DNA from: Myxococcota bacterium
GTDB lineage: Bacteria; Myxococcota_A; UBA796; UBA9615; JAKLKC01
Direction: 5' to 3'
Assembly (NCBI GenBank): GCA_023150875.1
Contig: JAKLKC010000027.1
Coordinates: 18,348 to 82,347, forward strand
Length of the DNA: 64,000 nucleotides
The notes beneath the pieces were generated by a model. It saw only the letters and a list, made by a program, of their open reading frames with translations, had not been told where the DNA came from and did no database searches. Shown in pieces: positions 28,130-36,416 of this stretch. Numbering within the stretch: position 1 is the first letter of the stretch; each line of letters begins with the position of its first letter. Position numbers and translations under genes: made by a program.

Positions 28130-29446
28130 TCAGGCGGCTCCGGCCTCGGGCTCCTCGGAGTCCGCCCCCGGGGGCGGGGCTTCGTTGGCCCTGGCGACGG
28201 GGCCGGTCCCCCGGAGGATGTCTCCGGCCCGGCGGACGAAGTACTCGGAGCTGTTGGTCTCCCAGATCCGCCGCAGCCGGTCCCCGATCTCGGGGTCCTG
28301 GGCCATGGCCTCCCCCACGTCCTTCAGGGTCCGCACGAGCTGGTCCAGGTGCTCCCGGGGGATCGACACGTCCTCCATCACCTCGCGGACGATGGTGTCC
28401 CGGGCCAGCTTCGCCGGCTTGAGCAGGCGCAGCCTCTCGTTCTGGAGCTCGTAGTGGCGCAGCAGCTCCGGCGCGTCCGCCCACATCTGCTGGAAGACCT
28501 TCACCACGTCGGGGTCGAACTTGCGTCCGCGGTCCTCGTCGAGCATCTGGAGCACGTCGGGCACGGGCACGGCGGCCTTGTAGACCCTCTCCGACGCCAG
28601 GGCGTCGAAGAAGTCCGTCACCGCCACGACGCGGCCGAAGAGGGAGATCTCCTCCCCCCTCTTGCCGTCGGGGTAGCCCGTCCCGTCGAAGCACTCGTGG
28701 TGGTCCCGCGCCGCCTCCAGCGACCTCTCGAAGCCGCGCATCCCCTTGAGCAGCTCCGCGCCGTAGCGGACGTGGTTCTTCATCTCGGAGTACTCCTCCA
28801 GGGTGAGCCCCCGGGTGCACGTCACGATGCTGTCGGGCACCACGAGCTTGCCGACGTCGTGGAAGAGGGCGGCGAGGGGCAGCATCTCGCGGTCGGCGGC
28901 GGGCAGGTCCAGGAAGGGCATGAGGTGACGGCACAGCAGCTCGACGTTGTGGACGTGCTCGTGGGTGAAGGAGCGGTCCTTGTAGTGGAGCAGGCGCTTG
29001 AGCAGGACGGAGGTGTTGGTCACCATCGCCCGCTCCCTCAGGGTGGCGACATAGTGCTGCGCCGCGCCGTCCACGATCTCGGTGATCCTCCCCCCCGAGA
29101 ACGCCTCGATCTTCTTGTGGTAGCCGTGGCAGAGCTGTCCGTTGAGGGCCCGGATCGCCAGGCGCTCGTCGTTGTACCCCGTGAGCAGGAGGCGAACCGG
29201 GAGCGCGTTCACCTTCGACGCCTGGTGGAGGAACTCGAAGCCGTCCATGTCCGGCATCTTGATGTCCGAGACGATGACGGCGACCTCCTCTCCCCGCTGC
29301 AGGAACTCCAGCGCGGCGGCGGGGCGGTCGAAGGTGTGGACGTCGAAGCGTTCGAACAGGGTGTATTCGAAGGCATCGAGGTTCTCCTGCTCGTCGTCGA
29401 CGTACAGGACCTTCGCCGAGGGGGCCAGTTCGATGTTCATGGACAT
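28130..29446 (-). CDS. Response regulator with HD-GYP phosphodiesterase domain
   Basis: A 438-residue cytoplasmic protein. An N-terminal receiver domain (VLYVDD, phospho-Asp61 in VIVSDIKMPDMDG, LLTGY) is followed by an HD-GYP domain around residues 170-330 with HDVGK, the metal-binding HH pair and DGTGYPDGKRGEEISL. Such enzymes hydrolyse c-di-GMP to GMP. The C-terminal ~90 residues are helical and of unknown role. The start is the first ATG of an ATGTCCATG pair, with GGAG ten bases upstream. The histidine kinase gene ends 26 bases upstream in the same direction and is the likely phosphodonor; a PilZ protein gene precedes that. Together they form a putative c-di-GMP module. Confidence 0.92.
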   Translation of the reverse strand: MSMNIELAPSAKVLYVDDEQENLDAFEYTLFERFDVHTFDRPAAALEFLQRGEEVAVIVSDIKMPDMDGFEFLHQASKVNALPVRLLLTGYNDERLAIRALNGQLCHGYHKKIEAFSGGRITEIVDGAAQHYVATLRERAMVTNTSVLLKRLLHYKDRSFTHEHVHNVELLCRHLMPFLDLPAADREMLPLAALFHDVGKLVVPDSIVTCTRGLTLEEYSEMKNHVRYGAELLKGMRGFERSLEAARDHHECFDGTGYPDGKRGEEISLFGRVVAVTDFFDALASERVYKAAVPVPDVLQMLDEDRGRKFDPDVVKVFQQMWADAPELLRHYELQNERLRLLKPAKLARDTIVREVMEDVSIPREHLDQLVRTLKDVGEAMAQDPEIGDRLRRIWETNSSEYFVRRAGDILRGTGPVARANEAPPPGADSEEPEAGAA

Positions 29447-29472
29447 TTCCGTCTCACTCCCGCGGCGTGGGG

Positions 29473-31329
29473 TCACGCGGCCTTCTTGTATCGTTCGGCG
29501 AGGTCCAGGGGGATCTCGATGTCGAACCGGGCTCCCCCCTCGGGGCGGTTTCCGGCCCGGATCGACCCGCAGTGCTTCTCGGCCACGAGGTCGTGCACGA
29601 TGGACAGTCCGAGGCCCGTGCCCTCCCCGGGAGCCTTGGTGGTGAAGAAGGGCGAGAAGATCCGGTCCAGGTGCTCCTCGGGGATCCCGGGGCCCGTGTC
29701 CTCCACCGCCAGGTCCAGGCGCTCGCCACGGATGGCGGCGATCACGCGGATCTCCCCTCGGCCCTTCGCGGCGTGGGCGGCGTTGGTGACCAGGTTGAGC
29801 AGGACCTGGAGCAGACCGTTCTCGAACACGTCGACCTCGATGTCCGCGGGTACCTGGGGCACCAGGGTGACACCCTGGCAGCGGGGGTCGCTCCGGACGA
29901 GGGTGAAGACCTCGTCCACGAGCGCGTGCAGGCGGATCCGGCGCACGGGGTCGCTGGAGCCCCGGGACAGCACCTCGAGGCTCCGGACGATGCTCCGCAT
30001 CCTCCCGGCCCCCCGGACGATGTTGCCGATGGCCCGGACCATCATCTCGCCCCTCCGGACCCAGGCGGGCTCCGGGGTCCGTCCCTCCTTCAGGATGGCG
30101 ACCAGGGCGGGCAGGTCCCGATCGAGGTTCTCGGCGTTCCCCGCCACCTGGCCCAGGGGGTTGTTCAGCTCGTGGCCGACGCCGCTGAGGAGGATCCCGA
30201 GGGCGGCCATCTTCTCGGAGTGGATCGCCGCCTGCCGCGTCCGCTCCAGCTCCGCGGTCCGCTCCGCGATGCGGCGCTCCAGGGAGTCGCTCCAGCTCTG
30301 GAGCTCGGCGTTCTTCTCCGCCAGCTCCTGGTTCGCGCGGCCCAGGTCGAAGTTGGCCTGCTCCAGCTCCCGGTTCGCCTGCCGGAGCGCGGCCCGGTCC
30401 CTCTCCAGTTGCCCCGCCATCCGGTTGAAGTGCGCCGCCAGCCGCCCGAGGTCGTCGTCGGAGAACACCCTGGCCCGGGCCCCCAGGTCGCCGGACTCGA
30501 TACGGTCCATGGCCGCCGCGAGCCGAGACATGGGACCGGTGATGGCGCGGACGCTGTAGAAGGCGAGCCCGAGGAACACGGCCGCGCTGAGGGTGGCGAT
30601 GGCGAGGACGTTGTCCACGACCCCCGCAACGTCCGGGTGGGCCCGGGCCTTCTGATACACCATCGCGCAGATGAAGAGAAGCGGGATGAGCTGGGCACTG
30701 GTCGTAAGGTACAAGAGCTTGCGGCCGAGGAAACCCGGTCGCCCCGTGGGAAGCGTCTCGACTCCCTGCGCGAGGGGGATGGCCTGCAAGTAGACGGGCC
30801 GGGACAGGGTCAGGGTCACGAGGTAGGAGAACATGACCTGGAGCGAGACGGCGATGGACGCCCCGATCCCCGCGTGCATCACCCGCACGGGGTCCCGGAG
30901 GACCACGGAGTTCGCGAGGACGAACACGGCGGACATTCCGCAGCCCACGACGGCGACCCGGGCGATGGTCTCGCGGCCGAGGCTGGCGATCTCGTCCAGG
31001 AGGCGGCCTGGAGCCCCGATCCGCTCTCCCTCCAGGAACGCCCGAATCCGTCGCGTCTGGCGGCCGAAGACGACGCTGTCCACCGCGCTCCCGCCCACGA
31101 CGAGCCCGAGGTAGATGAGGAACAGGACCTTCTGCTCGTCTCGATCGGGCTGGACGCCGAAGAAGACGTACCCGATCATCGCCGTTCCGGCGATCAGCCC
31201 CGAGGCTACGCCGGCGACGACCTTCACGCCGTCGAGGTAGCGCCGGCCCAGGCGCTTCAGCGCGCGATCGAGGACGGAGTCCCCCCGCGGTGCTACGCTC
31301 GGTCCGTGATCTCGGGTCTGCGGCTTCAC
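29473..31329 (-). CDS. Membrane histidine kinase with HAMP domain
   Basis: A 618-residue kinase. The N-terminal ~250 residues hold five to six hydrophobic helices (e.g. VVAGVASGLIAGTAMIGYVFF, VLAIATLSAAVFLGLAFYSV), so sensing is probably within or near the membrane. Then a HAMP domain (ITGPMSRLAAAMDRIESGDLG), a long coiled coil (residues ~310-370), H-box GVGHELNNPLGQVAGN, N box NLVTNAAHA, G1 DTGPGIP, F box FFTTK and G2 GTGLGLSI. The HELNNPLGQ box is of the NtrB/PhoQ-like HPK4 type. It lies between the PilZ gene and the HD-GYP response regulator on one strand, with a 130-base gap on its 5' side. Confidence 0.92.
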   Translation of the reverse strand: MKPQTRDHGPSVAPRGDSVLDRALKRLGRRYLDGVKVVAGVASGLIAGTAMIGYVFFGVQPDRDEQKVLFLIYLGLVVGGSAVDSVVFGRQTRRIRAFLEGERIGAPGRLLDEIASLGRETIARVAVVGCGMSAVFVLANSVVLRDPVRVMHAGIGASIAVSLQVMFSYLVTLTLSRPVYLQAIPLAQGVETLPTGRPGFLGRKLLYLTTSAQLIPLLFICAMVYQKARAHPDVAGVVDNVLAIATLSAAVFLGLAFYSVRAITGPMSRLAAAMDRIESGDLGARARVFSDDDLGRLAAHFNRMAGQLERDRAALRQANRELEQANFDLGRANQELAEKNAELQSWSDSLERRIAERTAELERTRQAAIHSEKMAALGILLSGVGHELNNPLGQVAGNAENLDRDLPALVAILKEGRTPEPAWVRRGEMMVRAIGNIVRGAGRMRSIVRSLEVLSRGSSDPVRRIRLHALVDEVFTLVRSDPRCQGVTLVPQVPADIEVDVFENGLLQVLLNLVTNAAHAAKGRGEIRVIAAIRGERLDLAVEDTGPGIPEEHLDRIFSPFFTTKAPGEGTGLGLSIVHDLVAEKHCGSIRAGNRPEGGARFDIEIPLDLAERYKKAA

Positions 31330-31404
31330 GGAGTGGCATCCAATGCCCGCCCCACAGGGCGAGGTTCGGCCCGTCCACTCCTTCCCGCGGGGCTCCCACC
31401 CCGT

Positions 31405-31419
31405 GCACCTTATCGGTGC
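31405..31419. other. Small hairpin in the gap between the PilZ and histidine kinase genes
   Basis: GCACC (31405-31409), loop TTATC, GGTGC (31415-31419). The 130-base gap has no other recognised signal. It could be part of the leader of the kinase transcript or a weak terminator of the PilZ transcript. Confidence 0.3.
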
Positions 31420-31459
31420 GGGACCCTCGGGGATTGAACCCGGCGCTCCCCAGTCCGGA

Positions 31460-33508
31460 TCAACGGTCGCCGCGCTTCTCCATGAAGCGCCCGAACTGGA
31501 AGGCGAGGAAGTTCCGGTACTGCCGCGCGGCGTGCCGCGAGAAGACGATGCAGCCCATGGTCTCCGCCAGCTCGAAGCCAGCCCGGCTCGCGCAGGTGAG
31601 CGTGCCGGGGGGCGCGATCACGATCGGCCGGGACTGCCCCCGCTCGGCGTAGTACGCCAAGACCCGGTCCAGGAGGCCGATCTGGGCGGCAGCCGAGGGC
31701 GCGGCGTCTCCCAAGCGGAGGTAGACGTGGGCGATGTTCAAGAGGTTGAACAGAGACAGGTCCCGGCTTCCGGTCTCGCAGAGCGCGATCCCGGCCACTC
31801 CCGCCCCGTCCCGGATGACGAACCCCTTGCGGCCCCGGACCAGCCCCCGGGCCGAGTGCTGGGTGCAGAGGTGGGGTGCGTCGACGTGGACGGGGTCGAG
31901 ATCGAAGGCGCCAGCGACCAGAGCCGGGACCTGGCTTGCCGCGAGGGCTGCGGCCTCCACCCGATCCTCGGGGCCGAGGTCGCCGACCGTCTCGCCGTCG
32001 CGCGAATCGTCGGGCTCGAAACCCGCCGCGGGCGTGCTGGTCCTCTCGAAGCGGTCGTAAGGCGCGATGACCACCATCTCGTCCGAGCGCATCCAGGAAG
32101 CGAAGGCGTCGAAGAACACACGGTGCCAGGCCTTCTCCCGGTTGAACCACGCCATGGCGTATCGGTGGTCGTCGTCCCGCGAGCCGAGCCAGGCGATGGT
32201 GTGGAGGTAGAGGGCCCTGCGCCCCTCGGAGGCGGCGAGTCCCTTCCCCACGGAGGCGAGCTGGTGATACATCCAGGTGTAACGGTAGATCCTGAGACAC
32301 GAGAGGTGCCCGCCGGGGATCCCCTCGGGGGAGTTGCACACGATGTCCAGGGACAGCCGCTCGTCCCCGGGAGGCGTATACCACGTCTCCGTGGGACCGA
32401 TCCCGGCGCGCAGATCCAGGTAGCCGGACTGGACGAGGAGCTCGTCCAGCAGCGCGCGGGGCACCTCGGACCGGGACACCAGGAGGGGGAAAGTCGTCTG
32501 GGACCAGAACCGGAACAGGCGCAGCCAGTCCCCCGTGCCCGCCGAGACCAGCTCCACGCCCACAACCGCCTCGCCGTCGCGCTGACCCGCATGCCGGACC
32601 CGGGCGTGGAACACCGCCTCTCTCCCGAACAGCGTCATGCGCAGGCCAGGCATCGGTCCCGGCGGCACCGGCGGCCCTCCCGCGAAACGGGAAAGGACCA
32701 GGCCGCGGGGAGACAGCTCCACCACCTCCGCCGTGACCTCGCTGCCCGCGAGGAGGGGATGGGCGAGGCGCACGCCGAGGGTCCCCGGAGGGACTCGGGT
32801 ACGGCCGCTCGTCCGCCTCCCCCGGCTGAAGACGCGACAGGGGAGGGGGAGCACCAGGGTCCCTTCGTGGGTGGCCCGAAGCCTGCCCTCCAGGGTGAAG
32901 GAGGCGTCGTGGAGGGCGACGCCCACGACCGCTTCGGCGCCGTCCAGGACCGCCGCGGGCACCCCGCGGGGGACGAGCTCGATCCCCTCCGGACGCGCGG
33001 CGATGCCCTTGTCCAGCAGGTCGGCCGCCAGCTCCCTCCCGCCGCCCAGCTCCAGGGTGAGCCTCGGGCGGAGGCGGTAGAGGGAGGTCAGCACCTCCCC
33101 CACCACGGCCTCGTCCACCAGCTCGAAGCGGGCGTCGGCGGGGAGGTCGGCCTGGGGGCCGGTGGGGAGGGCGGCGGCGTTGGCGATGAAGCCGCCCACG
33201 CGCCACGCGTCGCCCCAGGGGGCGCGGGTGCGGACGTCGAGGGAGAGGCGGGCGAAGGAGGTGCCGGAGGAGACCAGCTCCACCAGCAGGCGGTTGCCCA
33301 CCTTCACCCGGGCCCGGCGGGGGAGGATCAGGCCCAGGCCCGAGACGCTGCGGTCGACGAAGGCCGCCTCGGCGGCGAGGTCCGGGACCCAGAGGGAGAG
33401 GCCGTCCGGTCCGCCCGGGACCCGGGGCTCGCGGCGGCGCTCGCCACCGCCCGGTCTGTCCTCCGAGCCCGGGGCGTGCCCGGGGCCGATCTTCACGGAG
33501 CTGGTCAC
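31460..33508 (-). CDS. PilZ-domain protein with C-terminal acyltransferase-like domain
   Basis: About 682 residues. The N-terminal PilZ domain carries both c-di-GMP contact motifs, RRREPR (RxxxR, near residue 22) and DRSVSGLG (DxSxxG). A second PilZ-like segment near residues 235-330 keeps only the ELSPRGL part. The C-terminal ~300 residues (from about RSEVPRALLDELL) resemble a GNAT-type acyltransferase fold (ETWYTPPGDERLSLD, GVAGIALCETGSRDLSLFNLLN, ASRAGFELAETMGCIVF). It is probably a c-di-GMP receptor coupled to an acyl or aminoacyl transfer, which is inferred. The start is uncertain: GTG 33508 has AGGGAC upstream, ATG 33550 lacks an RBS. It heads the minus-strand run leading to the kinase and the HD-GYP regulator. 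Confidence 0.7.
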   Translation of the reverse strand: MTSSVKIGPGHAPGSEDRPGGGERRREPRVPGGPDGLSLWVPDLAAEAAFVDRSVSGLGLILPRRARVKVGNRLLVELVSSGTSFARLSLDVRTRAPWGDAWRVGGFIANAAALPTGPQADLPADARFELVDEAVVGEVLTSLYRLRPRLTLELGGGRELAADLLDKGIAARPEGIELVPRGVPAAVLDGAEAVVGVALHDASFTLEGRLRATHEGTLVLPLPCRVFSRGRRTSGRTRVPPGTLGVRLAHPLLAGSEVTAEVVELSPRGLVLSRFAGGPPVPPGPMPGLRMTLFGREAVFHARVRHAGQRDGEAVVGVELVSAGTGDWLRLFRFWSQTTFPLLVSRSEVPRALLDELLVQSGYLDLRAGIGPTETWYTPPGDERLSLDIVCNSPEGIPGGHLSCLRIYRYTWMYHQLASVGKGLAASEGRRALYLHTIAWLGSRDDDHRYAMAWFNREKAWHRVFFDAFASWMRSDEMVVIAPYDRFERTSTPAAGFEPDDSRDGETVGDLGPEDRVEAAALAASQVPALVAGAFDLDPVHVDAPHLCTQHSARGLVRGRKGFVIRDGAGVAGIALCETGSRDLSLFNLLNIAHVYLRLGDAAPSAAAQIGLLDRVLAYYAERGQSRPIVIAPPGTLTCASRAGFELAETMGCIVFSRHAARQYRNFLAFQFGRFMEKRGDR

Positions 33509-33623
33509 GCCGCCGTCCCTGAGCCCTTCCCCCGCCGGCCTGGACAGCATAGCGCAAGCGCGCGGCACCCGCTCGCCGGAGAGGCGGCTTCGTCTCTCGG
33601 CGCACAATCGGGCGGATGGTCTT

Positions 33624-33642
33624 CCGAGCGCCCGACGCTCGG
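33624..33642. terminator. Perfect 7-base hairpin upstream of the PilZ gene
   Basis: CCGAGCG (33624-33630), loop CCCGA, CGCTCGG (33636-33642). It lies between the minus-strand response regulator and the PilZ gene, so it could terminate the regulator transcript, although no T-run follows. Confidence 0.3.
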
Positions 33643-33695
33643 GGGATGCCGGTGCGCCCGGTCCCAGCCGGGTCACTGCGGGCCCGAGTCTTAGA

Positions 33696-33873
33696 GCGCC
33701 TTTCAGAAGTGGAGGACCGTCGTGAGGCGAGCGAGGCGGAGGCGACCGCAAGGAGCGGTGGGCCCCAGGCCCGGGGGGCGTAGTAGACCTACGTCTCCCG
33801 GGTCTGGGGGGACCGCGACGGCGCGGGCGCCCCGAATCGTTCGCCGCAGCAGGTCCGGGCTTCTGAAAGGCGC
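33696..33873. mobile_element. 178-base palindromic MITE-like element with 14-base terminal inverted repeats
   Basis: Ends GCGCCTTTCAGAAG (33696-33709) and CTTCTGAAAGGCGC (33860-33873) are perfect inverted repeats. TCTTAGA flanks both sides (33689-33695 and 33874-33880), as a 7-base target duplication would. The interior is itself an imperfect palindrome centred at about 33786: CCCCAGGCCCGGG (33763-33775) faces CCCGGGTCTGGGG (33797-33809), around CGTAG-TAGAC-CTACG (33779-33793). It has no coding capacity. The right duplication contains the TAA stop of the response regulator gene, so it inserted exactly at that gene's end. Confidence 0.7.
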
Positions 33874-33875
33874 TC

Positions 33876-34259
33876 TTAGAGGGCAGGCGCGGGGTCCAGG
33901 GCCGCCTGGACCATGCGGAGCACGTCGTCGACGTCGAAGGGCTTCTGCACCACCGTCATCGCCCCGAGCTGCCGGGCCTGCTCCGACAGGTCCCGCGTGT
34001 CGTGGGCGGTCATCAGGACCACGCGGCAGGCGGGCTCCCGCGTCTTGAACTTGCCGATCAGGTCCCGGCCGTCGCCGTCGGGGAGCCGCACGTCGAGCAG
34101 CACGAGCTCGACTCCCGGTCCGAACCGGGCCACCGCGCTGCTCGCGTCCTCCGCCTCCAGCACGTGGAAGCCCGCCTGGGTCAGGCGCGCCACCAGGGAC
34201 CAGCGGATCAGGAGCTCGTCGTCGACCACGAGGATGGTGTGGGGGGGCGGAGGCGTCAT
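33876..34259 (-). CDS. Single-domain response regulator
   Basis: A 127-residue stand-alone receiver domain: ILVVDDELLIRWSL, phospho-Asp in LVLLDVRLPDGDG, Thr in VLMTAHD and Lys in VVQKPFDVDD. No output domain follows. The sequence (ELLIRWSLVARL) resembles the receivers of NtrC-type regulators, so this could be a CheY-like shuttle or a cut-down NtrC relative. ATG 34259 is chosen because upstream in-frame sequence is unrelated; AGGG precedes it. It is divergent from the PAS histidine kinase at 34445, its probable partner. The stop codon lies within the target duplication of the adjacent palindromic element, so the last residues may have been affected by that insertion. Confidence 0.88.
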   Translation of the reverse strand: MTPPPPHTILVVDDELLIRWSLVARLTQAGFHVLEAEDASSAVARFGPGVELVLLDVRLPDGDGRDLIGKFKTREPACRVVLMTAHDTRDLSEQARQLGAMTVVQKPFDVDDVLRMVQAALDPAPAL

Positions 34260-34334
34260 CGCAACCCTGGGTGGCGGGCGGAGTGCGGGTGGGGGATCCC
34301 ACACCACCGGCTCCGCAGCCCGTGCCGAGCGCCT

Positions 34335-34340
34335 TATAAT
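34335..34340 (+). promoter_or_regulatory. Consensus -10 box in the divergent regulator/kinase gap
   Basis: A perfect TATAAT at 34335-34340 in very GC-rich surroundings, about 105 bases before the kinase GTG. No good -35 is visible 17 bases upstream (TCCGCA). TTATAA is self-complementary, so a minus-strand promoter for the response regulator is also possible. Confidence 0.4.
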
Positions 34341-34444
34341 GCGAATCCCATACCACGCGGGGCGACTGGCAGGCTGGGGCGGCAGCGGACCGCCCCGGGC
34401 CTCGCCCGTGACTTCCCGATGACGCCCGGCCCCGAGGAGCGAGA

Positions 34445-36238
34445 GTGATCCCGCCGCAAGCTCCCCACCGCGCACCCCACAGGGACAAGGTGCTGGTGTT
34501 GACGGTGGCCCTGATGGCCATCACGTTCATCGTCGACCTGCTCATGCCCCTCGGGGTGGCGATGGGCATCCCCTACGTCCTGCCCGTGATGCTCGCGCTG
34601 ACGTCGCCCTACCGGCGGCACGCCGAGGTCACCGCCGGGATCGGCTCGGCGCTGACCCTGATCGGCGCGTTCGTGCCCTTCAGCACCCTGGAGCCCCTGT
34701 GGGTGGCGATGACCAACCGCTTGCTGGCCCTCGCCGCGATCTGGGCCACGGCGGTGGTCATCCGGCACTACATCGGCGTCAAGACCCGGCTCGGCGCGGA
34801 GGAGGGCGAGAGGCGGCGGCTCCTGGACGTCGCCGAGTCGTGGTTCCTGGTCCTGGACCCCGACGGGCGGGTGGCCAGCCTGAACCGCAAGGCGAGGGAG
34901 GTCCTCGGGGTCGTCGAGGGCGAGGAGGTCGGCCTCGACTGGTTCGACACCTTCCTCCCTGCGGAGACGCGGGAAGAGCACCGGGCGGGGTTCCGCCGGG
35001 CCGCCGCGGCCGGGGGGACCGTCCCCGCGCACACCGAGACCGCGGTCGTCACCCGCAAGGGAGACCGCCGCATCGTCGCCTGGCACCACTCCGTCCTGCG
35101 CGACTCCGGGGGACAGTTCGCCGGGACCCTCAGCTCCGGGACCGACGTCACCGAACCCCGCCGCACCGGCGCCGCGCTCCAGCAGTCCCGCAAGGAGCTG
35201 GAGGACATGAAGTACGCCCTGGACCAGGCGAGCATCGTGGCGATCACCGACTCCCGCGGGATCATCCAGTACGTCAACGAGAAGTTCTGTCAGGTCTCCG
35301 GCTACCGCCCCGACGAGCTGTTCGGGCAGGACCACCGGGTGGTCAACTCGGGCCTCCACGGCAAGGCGTTCATGGCCGACCTCTGGCGGACGATCGGCGC
35401 CGGCCAGGTGTGGCGGGGCGAGATCTGCAACCGCACCAAGGGCGGCACCCTCTACTGGGTGGACACCACCATCGTGCCGCTGCTGGACGACGCGGGAAGG
35501 CCCATGCGCTACCTCGCCATCCGCACCGACATCACCGAGCGGAAGGCGGCCGAAGCCCTCCTCCGGGAGCAGGAGTCCCTCGCGCGGCTCGGCGAGATGG
35601 CCGCGGTCGTGGCCCACGAGGTGCGGAATCCCCTCGCCGGGATCGGCGGCGCCCTGCAGATCATCCAGGGCAGGCTCGCCGAGGGCTCGGCGGAGCGGCG
35701 GGTGATCCAGGAGATGCGGGCGCGCCTCGACGCACTGAACGAGTCCCTGACCGACCTGCTGGAGTTCGCCCGGCCCCGGACCCCGCGCCTCGCCCCGGTG
35801 CCGCTGAAGCTCGTGCTGGAAGGCACAGCGGCCCTGCTGGGCCGCGACCCCCGCCTGAGCGAGGTCCGGGTGGAGATGACGGGGGCGACCCCCACGCTCA
35901 CCGCCGACGGCGACCTGCTGCGGGAGGTCTTCCTCAACCTCCTCCTCAACGCCGCCCAGGCGATGGGGGGCAAGGGCACGATCCGGGTGGACACCGCCGT
36001 CGAGGGCCCCGACTGCCAGGTCGCCATCCGCGACCAGGGCCCGGGGATCCCCAAGGAGATCCGGGAGCGGATCTTCCAGCCGTTCTTCACGACCAAGTCC
36101 CAGGGCACCGGGCTGGGCCTGGCCATCGTGAAGCGGATGGTGGACATGCACGGGGGCGACGTCACGGTGCAGCAGCAGGCGCCGGGGGCCGGGACCACGT
36201 TCATCGTTCGGCTTCCCCTCGTGGCGGTCCCCGCCTGA
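34445..36238 (+). CDS. PAS-domain sensor histidine kinase (NtrB-like)
   Basis: A 597-residue kinase. The N-terminal ~110 residues form three to four transmembrane helices (VLVLTVALMAITFIVDLLM, GIPYVLPVMLALTS, LLALAAIWATAVVI). Two PAS domains follow: one near residues 125-235 (ESWFLVLDPDGRVASLN) and one near 255-365 (YALDQASIVAITDSRGIIQYVNEKFCQVSGY, VNSGLHGKAFMADLWRTI). The kinase core has phospho-His in VVAHEVRNPLAGIGG, N box NLLLNAAQAMGG, DQGPGIP, FFTTKSQGTGLGL. This is the NtrB/ZraS-type core. GTG 34445 has GAGGAG ten bases upstream. It probably phosphorylates the divergent single-domain regulator. Confidence 0.93.
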   Translation: MIPPQAPHRAPHRDKVLVLTVALMAITFIVDLLMPLGVAMGIPYVLPVMLALTSPYRRHAEVTAGIGSALTLIGAFVPFSTLEPLWVAMTNRLLALAAIWATAVVIRHYIGVKTRLGAEEGERRRLLDVAESWFLVLDPDGRVASLNRKAREVLGVVEGEEVGLDWFDTFLPAETREEHRAGFRRAAAAGGTVPAHTETAVVTRKGDRRIVAWHHSVLRDSGGQFAGTLSSGTDVTEPRRTGAALQQSRKELEDMKYALDQASIVAITDSRGIIQYVNEKFCQVSGYRPDELFGQDHRVVNSGLHGKAFMADLWRTIGAGQVWRGEICNRTKGGTLYWVDTTIVPLLDDAGRPMRYLAIRTDITERKAAEALLREQESLARLGEMAAVVAHEVRNPLAGIGGALQIIQGRLAEGSAERRVIQEMRARLDALNESLTDLLEFARPRTPRLAPVPLKLVLEGTAALLGRDPRLSEVRVEMTGATPTLTADGDLLREVFLNLLLNAAQAMGGKGTIRVDTAVEGPDCQVAIRDQGPGIPKEIRERIFQPFFTTKSQGTGLGLAIVKRMVDMHGGDVTVQQQAPGAGTTFIVRLPLVAVPA

Positions 36239-36416
36239 TCGCCGGCGCGGCCCTCCGGGCGGGAGTGGTGCACGCCACGGGACGGCGCGTGTGTGGCGGC
36301 ACACCTCCCGCCCCCCTCGCCGCCCACCCCCATCTCCGCCCCCAGCGCTGCCGAAGTCCGCCGGATTGGGGTACCTTCACGCCTCCCCGCGCCCGGGACG
36401 GGCGCCCCCCGGTGAG

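Noticed and set aside
31425-31450. tRNA T-arm-like sequence on the minus strand (CCGGGTTCAATCCCCG)
   Set aside because: The flanking bases do not form acceptor, D or anticodon stems, and the 5' half would overlap the end of the PilZ-protein gene.
33722-34048. Small ORF inside and beyond the palindromic element
   Set aside because: It runs antisense through the response regulator, has Arg/Pro composition and no RBS.
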